This document shows, one piece after another, positions 10,475 to 17,791 of a stretch of 64,000 nucleotides of DNA. This DNA comes from Rhodospirillaceae bacterium (GTDB taxonomy: Bacteria; Pseudomonadota; Alphaproteobacteria; Rhodospirillales; Rhodospirillaceae). Position 1 is the first letter of the stretch. Every line of letters begins with the position of its first letter. The position numbers and the translations under genes were made by a program. Where the stretch lies: assembly GCA_029243545.1 (NCBI GenBank), contig JAQWRV010000022.1, positions 62,001 through 126,000 on the forward strand. Reading direction: 5' to 3'. The notes below the pieces were generated by a model. It was given only the letters and a program-made list of their open reading frames with translations, was not told where the DNA came from and searched no databases.

Positions 10475-12346
10475 ATGGCGATGGGTTTGCGTAATTCACT
10501 ATTAAGTATACTAACCCTTGGGGTTGTTGCATCACACAGCGGTATTCTTTCAGCGCAAACATTTCTTGGCGAAACCAATATCCATATTCCCGCACAAGGC
10601 GGGCCACTGACTCCGGTAAAATTGACCTTCGATCCGACCGACCCGAATCGCTTCGCAGTCGTCGACGTATCCGACGGCAGCGTGGGTGTCTGGACCTTCG
10701 ACGAAGTGTTCATCAAAGAATTGGATATTGATGCCCGCGCTGTTGCGGTGGCAATCTCGCCCGATGCTTCGGTCATCGCGACCTCAACCATACGCGGACG
10801 GATTTTTATTTGGGATCGTGACGGCACCCAAGTGGGCGAACCCTTCCTAGGTCATGAAGGCTCCATACAGGAGTTGGATTTCTCACCGGACGGACAATAC
10901 CTGGCCTCGGCGGGTTATGACGGCACCGTGCGCATTTGGAATATGGATGGCACCATGAAGGAGGAACCGTTCCTGGGTCATACGGAATGGGTGCGGTCGG
11001 TCGCCTATTCTCCCGACGGCACCAAGGTCGCTTCGTCCAGCATCGATGGCACCGTCCGGCTTTGGGACACCAACGGCAAACTGCTGGCCGGGCCTTTGTT
11101 GGGCCATGAGCGCTGGGTCGAGGCAGTGAGATTTTCACCCGACGGGCGTTTTCTGGCGTCGGCCGGTGACGACGGCATGGTGCGGGTGTGGAACCTGGAC
11201 GGAACACCTCTTATGGACCCCCTCTCCGGCCATCGCGCCTGGGTGGTTGATTTCTCACCCAAGGGCACTGTGCTGGCGTCAGCCGGCGATGATGGGTCTG
11301 TCTTGCTGCGTAATTTTGATGGCGCGTTACGCCGCCCTGCCCTGCGTGGTCATGCAGGTTCCGTGCAAGCGCTGGCGTTTTCTCCGGACGGCGAGTTCTT
11401 CGCCACCGGTGGATATTACGATGGCACGGTGCGCCTTTGGAACATTGACGGCATACCGCGCGGCGAACCATTGCGCGCCCATGCCCCGTGGTTTCGCAGC
11501 CTCGCCTTCTCGCCAGCGAGCGATCTCGTCGTGATAGCCGGCGATGATGGCAGCTTCCGCCTTTGGATGAGCGACGGCATTCAAATTGGCAAACCGTTTC
11601 TTGGGCATGGCTCCTGGGTTGAGGCGGCAACGTTTTCACCGGACGGCGAACGCATTGCCACGGCGAGCTATGACGGTACGGTCCGTGTGTGGACCATTGA
11701 CGGTGCCCTTCAACAGGTTCTCGAAGGTGACGGATCGCGTATGACGTCGGTAGCCTTCTCGGCGGACGGCATGATTGTCGCCGGCGGCAACGAACAGGGC
11801 ATAGTGAAACAATGGCGCTTAGATGGCGGCCAACCCATTGACCCCATCAAGGCCAATTCAGGCGCGGTCGGCGCCATTGCGTTCTCTCCGTCAGGGCGTT
11901 CGTTTGTCACCGGCGGTGAAGATGGCGCCATGAAGATTTGGTCAGCCGACGGGTTTATGCGCAACGCTATGTCGAGGGCCCATGACGCCCAAATTCGCGC
12001 GATTGCGTTTTCGTCGGATGGATCAGCGCTCGCCACCGCAGGAGAAGACGGCGTTGTGCGCTTTTGGGGCACCGACGGCACGCCCCGAGGTCAACGCATG
12101 AAAGGGCATCAGGCCTGGGTGCGTTCACTGGCGTTTTCACCGGACGGTACTCTCCTGGCCTCTGCCGGAGATGATGGCGCGGTCAGGCTATGGTCAGCGG
12201 ACGGCACCCCGGTGTTTGACCCCATGCGAGGCCATGATGGATCCGCCAGCAGCGTGTCGTTCTCGCCGGACGGCGCCACCGTCACCACAGGTGGATATTT
12301 CGATGGAAAGGTTCGCCGCTGGCAAATTGCGGAGCGTGTGGAGTAG
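10475..12346 (+). CDS. Exported WD40-repeat protein with about 14 blades
   Basis: The 623-residue protein has a Sec-type signal peptide (SLLSILTLGVVASH, cleavage near LSA|QT). It then holds about 14 WD40 repeats of roughly 42 residues with the pattern FSPDGxxxASAGDDGxVRxW. Two seven-bladed propellers would account for them. GGAGG lies 10 nt before ATG 10475. There is no kinase, caspase or NACHT part, unlike many bacterial WD40 proteins. The inferred role is a periplasmic or surface binding scaffold. It is divergent from the CHASE-like gene across a 169-bp gap, so the two may be co-regulated. Repeats are similar but not identical, suggesting old internal duplication. Confidence 0.85.
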   Translation: MAMGLRNSLLSILTLGVVASHSGILSAQTFLGETNIHIPAQGGPLTPVKLTFDPTDPNRFAVVDVSDGSVGVWTFDEVFIKELDIDARAVAVAISPDASVIATSTIRGRIFIWDRDGTQVGEPFLGHEGSIQELDFSPDGQYLASAGYDGTVRIWNMDGTMKEEPFLGHTEWVRSVAYSPDGTKVASSSIDGTVRLWDTNGKLLAGPLLGHERWVEAVRFSPDGRFLASAGDDGMVRVWNLDGTPLMDPLSGHRAWVVDFSPKGTVLASAGDDGSVLLRNFDGALRRPALRGHAGSVQALAFSPDGEFFATGGYYDGTVRLWNIDGIPRGEPLRAHAPWFRSLAFSPASDLVVIAGDDGSFRLWMSDGIQIGKPFLGHGSWVEAATFSPDGERIATASYDGTVRVWTIDGALQQVLEGDGSRMTSVAFSADGMIVAGGNEQGIVKQWRLDGGQPIDPIKANSGAVGAIAFSPSGRSFVTGGEDGAMKIWSADGFMRNAMSRAHDAQIRAIAFSSDGSALATAGEDGVVRFWGTDGTPRGQRMKGHQAWVRSLAFSPDGTLLASAGDDGAVRLWSADGTPVFDPMRGHDGSASSVSFSPDGATVTTGGYFDGKVRRWQIAERVE

Positions 12347-12549
12347 AGGCCTGATGCCAATCTATCGGCCAATCCAATGGAATTCAGGGCATGCATGGCA
12401 TTTGGGGCTAGTGTCAGACCTGCGCCAACTTCACCCAGTTCTGTGACGCGCTCATAGACGCTCGGCTTGAATCCTAATCGCTGTAACGCGCTGGCCGCAA
12501 CGAGACCGGATATGCCTGCCCCGATTATCGCGATCCGCATGTCTTTCAT
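12347..12549 (-). pseudogene. N-terminal stub of an FAD-dependent monooxygenase
   Basis: From ATG 12549 the frame encodes MRIAIIGAGISGLVAASAL, an FAD-binding GxGxxG fold. VYERVTELGEVGAGLTLAPN and ALNSIGLADRL follow, typical of salicylate-hydroxylase/PHBH-type monooxygenases. Resemblance ends at about residue 68, exactly where the convergent WD40 gene stops; the open frame beyond is only antisense to WD40 repeats. About 300 residues, including the DG and GD motifs, are missing. I infer a deletion that joined this stub to the 3' end of the WD40 gene. The stretch 12550-12682 up to the next gene shows nothing I can name. Confidence 0.7.
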
Positions 12550-12682
12550 TTTGCATCAACCTAACATTTCTCTCATGTATGACTTTTATCATCTTTGGTT
12601 CTAATACGCCTGTGGAGCAGGGTTGCGTCATAAGCTTGGGCTGCAGCTAGACAGGCTCTCCGGCATTATTGTGCACCTGATT

Positions 12683-13594
12683 CTACCTCCAAACAAAGTC
12701 GCCGATTTTTTCCGCCCATGGTTCCGGGTCGTCATACATGACGTGGGAATAACCACCGTCAAATTCCTGATAGGCGAAATCCGGCCGTAGGGTTTGCACA
12801 CGCTTCGTCTGGCCGTAAAGCGCATCCCCTTTGTGCGACATGATGAATGTCGGCACCGATATTTCCTTCAACGCTGCTTCCATATCGTAGGCGAATGCCG
12901 CCACATGCCCGTACCATTCGGTTTCGCCGGCGAGGAAGAACGACAAGGTGGACCATTGCACGCCCTTCAATCCGGGTCCCTCTGGCAGACGGTCAGCCCG
13001 CATGGCAAAACGACCGCTAAGATGACCACCGTCCTTCTCGAGCCAACGCTCCCAATGGGGCCGGGCCAGGCGCTGCGCCTGCTCTTCTTTGGTATAGAGC
13101 GGCGTGCCGTGAAGAATGAGCTTGCTCACACGCTCGGGATAGCGATGGGCAAAAGCGGCGGCAACGGACGCGCCGGTGTGGTGGCCGACCACAACCATGG
13201 TCTCAAACCCGAGACCATCGAGCACATGGACCAAGTTATCGGCGTAGTCTTCTATGGTTGGCGGAGAGTCGGGCACATCGGAAAACCCGTAACCGGGGCG
13301 GTCCGACGCTACCACTTGCAAACCCATGTCTGCCAGATAGGGCATGGCCGTTGCATATTGGACGGAGAACCAAGGCGTTTGATGAAGCAGCAGAACGGGT
13401 ATGCCTTCTCCCATTTTGCGGTAGTGCACCTGACCCATGGGGGTATCCACGTAACCGCGTTGCCCCCCTTTCATCACCGCCATGCCCGGCCAGGCTTTGG
13501 AAGCTTCTGATTCCGCGCTTGCACGCTCGAAACTGAGCGCAACTAAAGACGCGATGAAAAGTGTGGCGCAAAGTATGCGCAATACGGAACCCAT
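12683..13594 (-). CDS. Exported alpha/beta hydrolase with His at the nucleophile position
   Basis: The 303-residue protein has a Sec signal peptide (LRILCATLFIASLVALSF, cleavage near ASA|ES). The hydrolase fold is plain: LLLHQTPWFS, SDRPGYGFS and a C-terminal GGYSHVMYDDP holding the general-base histidine. The nucleophile elbow reads VVGHHTGAS, so H139 sits where serine, cysteine or aspartate is expected. It may be a pseudo-enzyme or use another residue. The gene starts 15 nt after the amidohydrolase stop, so the two are probably one operon with both products exported. The nearest look-alikes by pattern are haloalkane-dehalogenase-like or epoxide-hydrolase-like proteins. Confidence 0.75.
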   Translation of the reverse strand: MGSVLRILCATLFIASLVALSFERASAESEASKAWPGMAVMKGGQRGYVDTPMGQVHYRKMGEGIPVLLLHQTPWFSVQYATAMPYLADMGLQVVASDRPGYGFSDVPDSPPTIEDYADNLVHVLDGLGFETMVVVGHHTGASVAAAFAHRYPERVSKLILHGTPLYTKEEQAQRLARPHWERWLEKDGGHLSGRFAMRADRLPEGPGLKGVQWSTLSFFLAGETEWYGHVAAFAYDMEAALKEISVPTFIMSHKGDALYGQTKRVQTLRPDFAYQEFDGGYSHVMYDDPEPWAEKIGDFVWR

Positions 13595-13609
13595 AGTAGC
13601 ATCCCCCGC

Positions 13610-14926
13610 CTAAGACTTATTCGCCGGTACGTCCAAGGTGGAGCGGTCAATACGCTCTCCACCCTTGTAGACGGAGTCGATCATGGTGGTGTTGTGAATA
13701 TCGGCCACGGGATCAGCCGTCAGCAGCACCATGTCGGCCAATTTGCCGGGCTCGATGGACCCCAGATCCTCTTCGACACCGATATACGCCGCCGCATTGA
13801 GGGTGCCCATGCGGATGGCGGCCAGTGTCGGAATGCCCGACTCAACCAAAATTTCCATTTCCTGGTGGGACATAGGACCCATGGACCGGTCGGTCCCCAT
13901 GGCGATGGTCGCGCCGGATTCATGGAGGAACAGAATATTTTTCATGATGGCGGGACGCAGTGAACTGAGCCAGCCGGTGTAAAGAGAGCCATTGAACCGG
14001 TCGCTCTCTTTAATTTCATCACGAACATCTTTGGGAATAACTGCGACAAACAGCGGCTCATCCAGGAACGTGGTATCGGCTTCGATGCGCGTCATGGTGG
14101 ATGAAAAGATAACGCCCTTGTCAATCGCCTCTTGGGCAAAGCCTTCGTTCGCGGCATCCAAATATATCGTATGTGCGAACGCATCCGCACCTGCTTCTAA
14201 TGATTCGCGAGCCAGTTCCACCTCAGACACGTGGACTGTGGTGCGGATGCCGTTCTCGTGGGCATAAGCAACCAACTTGTTCATGAGGTCCGGTGCAATA
14301 AGCGGCATGTTACGGCCAGTCGGGCCCATGCCGCGCCGCTCGCGGGTAAATTTCAAAAGGTCCGGCTTCATGGCGAAGATGGCGTCGAGCTTTTTGATGC
14401 CGTCTTCATAGTCGTAAACGACGGTTCCACCTGCACAGCAGCCGTGACCTTCCGGCGGCGCTATAAGGCTCACCGTGGTGTAGATGCGCGGGCTGCGGAT
14501 ACGGCCAGACCGTTCATCGGCGCGCATGAGTGTGATGTATGGCGCATTGTTGCCAGAATCATAAACCGTGGTCACACCGGAATAGAGAAAGCCTTCCATG
14601 ACCGGAATACCTACTTCTGGCCGGATGACCAGCGTCCGGTTGCCGGGGCCAGTGCGGCCGCCTGGAACATGAATATGGCTGTCGATGATACCGGGGATGA
14701 GAAATTTTCCGGTACCGTCGACGCGCTCGGTACCGCTCGGAACCGAAATGGGCCCCTTGGACACAGCGGCGAAACGGTCGCCTTCTATCAAGATGGATGC
14801 ACCTTTAACCGGCGGCGCCCCCGTGCCATCGATCAAAGTGACGTTTTCGATCAGGAGGGACTGGGCTTGTACTTGGCCAAATAGAAACAAGCCTACGACT
14901 GAAAATTTTAGTGCGTGGCGAATCAT
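13610..14926 (-). CDS. Exported amidohydrolase (imidazolonepropionase/prolidase-like)
   Basis: The 438-residue protein has a signal peptide ending near VQA|QS, then the amidohydrolase frame VTLIDGTGAPPVKGASILIEG. Metal-site residues are visible: H84 and H86 in DSHIHV, a candidate carboxylated lysine in LLKFTRE, histidines in TVHVSE and FAHTIY, and an aspartate in GTDRS. The C-terminal GSIEPGKLADMVLL is typical of this family. Members hydrolyse amides, cyclic imides or dipeptides in the periplasm or cytosol. A CC pair in HGCCAGG is unusual. It leads a two-gene operon with the H139 hydrolase. The 155-bp gap upstream holds only a short direct repeat. Confidence 0.85.
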   Translation of the reverse strand: MIRHALKFSVVGLFLFGQVQAQSLLIENVTLIDGTGAPPVKGASILIEGDRFAAVSKGPISVPSGTERVDGTGKFLIPGIIDSHIHVPGGRTGPGNRTLVIRPEVGIPVMEGFLYSGVTTVYDSGNNAPYITLMRADERSGRIRSPRIYTTVSLIAPPEGHGCCAGGTVVYDYEDGIKKLDAIFAMKPDLLKFTRERRGMGPTGRNMPLIAPDLMNKLVAYAHENGIRTTVHVSEVELARESLEAGADAFAHTIYLDAANEGFAQEAIDKGVIFSSTMTRIEADTTFLDEPLFVAVIPKDVRDEIKESDRFNGSLYTGWLSSLRPAIMKNILFLHESGATIAMGTDRSMGPMSHQEMEILVESGIPTLAAIRMGTLNAAAYIGVEEDLGSIEPGKLADMVLLTADPVADIHNTTMIDSVYKGGERIDRSTLDVPANKS

Positions 14927-15042
14927 GATGGTGCGCTCCCCGTGTGCTTTAGATTGTTACGAGTGTACAGCTTAATGGGACTTGATAACCTACCGTTTCA
15001 TAGTTTAGCGGGCACCCAGCGAGCGCCAGGCGCGGACTCGTT

Positions 15043-15080
15043 GCTAGACGACAGGAGCGGGCCCGGCGCTAGATGACAGG
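15043..15080. repeat. Imperfect 13-bp direct repeat
   Basis: GCTAGACGACAGG at 15043-15055 recurs as GCTAGATGACAGG at 15068-15080 with one mismatch. The GC-rich spacer is 12 bp. The pair lies just beyond the stop of the dehydrogenase gene, in the 14927-15081 gap. It may be slippage or a small regulatory repeat; nothing else is seen in that gap. Confidence 0.4.
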
Positions 15081-15081
15081 C

Positions 15082-16077
15082 TTACGCCATAGTGAGGATT
15101 ACTTTACCTTCCCGCTCCGCACCCCGGCGGCCAGCATGAGCAACAGCGTCTTTGACGTTGTCGAGAGAATAGGTTCCCGCGATTTTTGCTGACAACTTGC
15201 CCTCTTCAAACAACCGGGCGAGATGATCATAAACTTTGCGCACCTCTTCAGGCTTGCGCTTAGCAAATTGGCGGATGGTGTAAAAGCCTATCAGCTTGAT
15301 ATCGCGAAGAAACGAAGTGTCCGGTGAAATCATGCACGGTTCGCCAGTGAGCATGCCGTAAGCGAGAACCTCAGACCCATCTTGGAGACAAGACGCAATT
15401 CGCTCGGTGGCCATGCCGTTGACCGCATCAACACCAAGCTTGATCACTGCACCCTGTGTCGCTGCTTTCACGCGCTCGGCCAGATCATCTCCGTCAACCA
15501 GAACAACATCGCCACCCAATTCCGTGAGTTCGTCTATTAACTCAGGCCGGCGCACCACATTGACGGTTTTAATACCGCGCAGTTTTGCCAATTCGATTAA
15601 GTAGCGCCCGCAATTGGAATTGGCCGCATTCTGAATGACCCAATCACCTTCTTTGAGATCACCAAAATCTTCCAGGATGAGATAAGAGGTCGGCGGATTG
15701 ATGGGCAGGAGTGACAGCTGAGCGGCATCGCCTTCGGGCGCGGGAAGAAGCCCTTCCGCCAGCACCGTTATTTCGTCGCGCCACGCCCCGCAGGCGAGAT
15801 GCGGAAAAACCCGGTCTCCCATAGACCATTCGGTTACGCCGTCGCCGATAGCACTGATGCGGCCAACCCCTTCAAAGCCCGGAACGGCGGGCAAAGGCAG
15901 ATCAAAATGCTCTTTGCCCCGCATACAATAGAGGTCGGCCAGATGAATCGGCGCCGCTTCCATGCGTATAGAGACTTCACCTGGCCCTGGGGCTGGTGTG
16001 TCCTCTTCAAAGATTTCAATAACATCAACCGGTTCCCCGATCCGGCTATAGCGCGCTACTCTCACGGTCCCCTCCAT
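15082..16077 (-). CDS. Medium-chain dehydrogenase/reductase, enoyl-thioester-reductase-like
   Basis: The 331-residue form from ATG 16077 fits the MDR superfamily: VPGFEGVGRISAIGDGV in the catalytic domain and QNAANSNCGRYLIELA in the nucleotide-binding domain, the latter close to MECR-type 2-enoyl thioester reductases. VNVVRR after the Rossmann strand suggests NADPH preference. The zinc-ligand cysteines of alcohol dehydrogenases are absent. An open frame extends 40 codons upstream but crosses the divergent promoter region, so I prefer MEGTVRVARY as the start; its ribosome-binding site is weak. It is divergent from the FAD-linked oxidase at 16145. Reduction of an enoyl or quinone double bond is the likely chemistry. 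Confidence 0.75.
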   Translation of the reverse strand: MEGTVRVARYSRIGEPVDVIEIFEEDTPAPGPGEVSIRMEAAPIHLADLYCMRGKEHFDLPLPAVPGFEGVGRISAIGDGVTEWSMGDRVFPHLACGAWRDEITVLAEGLLPAPEGDAAQLSLLPINPPTSYLILEDFGDLKEGDWVIQNAANSNCGRYLIELAKLRGIKTVNVVRRPELIDELTELGGDVVLVDGDDLAERVKAATQGAVIKLGVDAVNGMATERIASCLQDGSEVLAYGMLTGEPCMISPDTSFLRDIKLIGFYTIRQFAKRKPEEVRKVYDHLARLFEEGKLSAKIAGTYSLDNVKDAVAHAGRRGAEREGKVILTMA

Positions 16078-16095
16078 CTGTGAGCGGGCAAGATA

Positions 16096-16116
16096 CGCCA
16101 CATTCCACGTGTGGCG
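16096..16116. promoter_or_regulatory. Perfect 7-bp inverted repeat between divergent genes
   Basis: CGCCACA at 16096-16102 and TGTGGCG at 16110-16116 are exact inverted copies with a 7-bp spacer. They lie in the 67-bp gap between the dehydrogenase (start 16077) and the FAD-linked oxidase (start 16145). Position and symmetry fit a shared operator for a dimeric repressor or activator. No regulator gene is adjacent. Confidence 0.4.
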
Positions 16117-16144
16117 AAATGGAATTGGCACGGGACATCTATTT

Positions 16145-17569
16145 ATGAACACGCATTCAACACTCGACGCTTTGTCAAACCTCGTCGGCGCAGACAACGT
16201 TTTGACGGAAAACGCGGAGGTTTCCTTTTATACCTCCGATCTTTTTTTCGAGGGTGTTCCAGCGATGGCGGTTATTGCACTAGGGTCCCGGGCAGAATTG
16301 GCAAACGCGGTAAAACTGTGTGTGGAAGCTGGCATCGCGGTCTTACCGCGCGGAGGTGGGCTATCGTATACGGCGGGTTATGTGCAGGACGATGCTTCGC
16401 TTGACGCCATCGTTCTCGACACTCGGCGGCTTAATCAGATTCTCGATGTCAATCCCGACAATATGACAATTACTGTGGAAAGCGGCTGTACCTGGGAGCA
16501 GGTCTCCAAAGCCGCCGCAGAGCATGGACTGCGCGTCACCATGCCCGGCCCCACCACTGGACGCTATTCGACCATCGGCGGGAGCCTTTCGAACAACAGT
16601 ATGTTTTTCAGTTCCGCCAAAACAGGAACGGCGGCTGATGCTGTTGTCGGATTAGAAGTCGTTACGGCTGATGGCACCCTGATCACGACTGGATCTGGGG
16701 CTATCAACAATGGTGTTCCGTTTTTCCGCAACAACGGGCCCGACCTCACAGGGCTGTTCCTCAGTGATGCAGGCAGCCTCGGCATTAAGACTGCTGCGAC
16801 GCTCAGACTTGAGCCAGTTCCAGCCGGCACGGCGTTTACCTCTGTCGCGTTTGAGTCCTTTGAACAGATGATTCCGGCCGTTCAGACTGTAGGCCGATCT
16901 GGATTGGCCACGGAATGTTTGGCGGTTGGCGCCATTGGTGGTGAGGCAGGCCCGTCCCTGCATCTAACTGTGGAAGGCTACAGCCAGGACATCGCGGACG
17001 CTCAATTAGCAGCACTGATTGGTCTGATGGGGCCCCAGGGGCAACCCCAGGAACCAATGGTACCGACATTTATCCACGAGAACGGCTTTGGCTTTGTTCA
17101 ATCCCCTTTGGACCCCAAAGGGCGGCTGCAGATTTGGACTCACGGGGTATTTGCCATCGGGCAAACGCTCGACGCTTACAAAGCGCTGAGGGCGGTGCTA
17201 GATAAACATCAAACCGCCATGACGGAGCATGGCGTGGACGCTACCATGTCATTTGCCTGTGCCGGTATCGCCATGATGGTGGAGCCGGTGCTGTTTTGGG
17301 CCAGTAAGCCAACCCCTTTGCATCTCCAGGGAATGGCAAAGGTAGAGGCTGGCCAAAATACCGCGTCAGACTCAGCAGATTCATTAGTAAGAGAGATTCG
17401 GAACGACATTCGCACCGCCATGGACGGCCTTGGCGCAGCTCATATGCAGTATGGTCGCTTTTACCGGTACGCTGATGCTACGGCAGAGAAGACCGTTGAG
17501 CTTTTAGCTGGAATCAAGCGTATTGTTGATCCTGATAGAAAACTGAACCCCGGTGTGCTTGGAATATAG
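16145..17569 (+). CDS. FAD-linked oxidase (PCMH/GlcD-VAO family)
   Basis: The 474-residue protein has an N-terminal FAD-binding PCMH domain with LPRGGGLSYTAGY in the pyrophosphate loop, MTITVESGCTWEQV and GPTTGRYSTIGGSLSNN. The C-terminal cap ends in RIVDPDRKLNPGVLGI, the standard ending of D-lactate dehydrogenase, glycolate oxidase and vanillyl-alcohol oxidase relatives. There is no histidine in the usual covalent-flavin position, so FAD is probably non-covalent. It is a clear paralogue of the protein at 36901-38472, which shares GLSYTAGY and GPDLTGLFL. The start at 16145 (MNTHSTLDALS) aligns with the paralogue. The substrate is likely a 2-hydroxy acid or phenolic alcohol; this is inference. 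Confidence 0.8.
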   Translation: MNTHSTLDALSNLVGADNVLTENAEVSFYTSDLFFEGVPAMAVIALGSRAELANAVKLCVEAGIAVLPRGGGLSYTAGYVQDDASLDAIVLDTRRLNQILDVNPDNMTITVESGCTWEQVSKAAAEHGLRVTMPGPTTGRYSTIGGSLSNNSMFFSSAKTGTAADAVVGLEVVTADGTLITTGSGAINNGVPFFRNNGPDLTGLFLSDAGSLGIKTAATLRLEPVPAGTAFTSVAFESFEQMIPAVQTVGRSGLATECLAVGAIGGEAGPSLHLTVEGYSQDIADAQLAALIGLMGPQGQPQEPMVPTFIHENGFGFVQSPLDPKGRLQIWTHGVFAIGQTLDAYKALRAVLDKHQTAMTEHGVDATMSFACAGIAMMVEPVLFWASKPTPLHLQGMAKVEAGQNTASDSADSLVREIRNDIRTAMDGLGAAHMQYGRFYRYADATAEKTVELLAGIKRIVDPDRKLNPGVLGI

Positions 17570-17791
17570 AAATAGCGTTCGGATTAGGCCAATAATTAGG
17601 GAAAAAGGGCTAATCTCGGATCACGCATAGACCCTACAAACCGGCCATATGCAAGGTGGGTTTTAGCTATGCCGTGGCTAGAAAGCCACAGGCTCTCAGA
17701 ATCTCTATTAAACGACTATGGCACTATGATTCTCTTTCAAAATTGGGCAAAATTAACATCTTAAACAATGAGTTTATGGGGAGTTAAGGCA

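Noticed and set aside
12794-13510. Long plus-strand open frame (238 codons)
   Set aside because: It is antisense to the exported hydrolase, with no ribosome-binding site or recognisable motif.
14231-14884. Long plus-strand open frame (217 codons)
   Set aside because: It is antisense to the amidohydrolase, whose motifs are clear.
17674-17689. Hairpin GTGGCT-AGAA-AGCCAC before the TonB receptor
   Set aside because: Short stem, no T-run and no known riboswitch features; kept only as a note.
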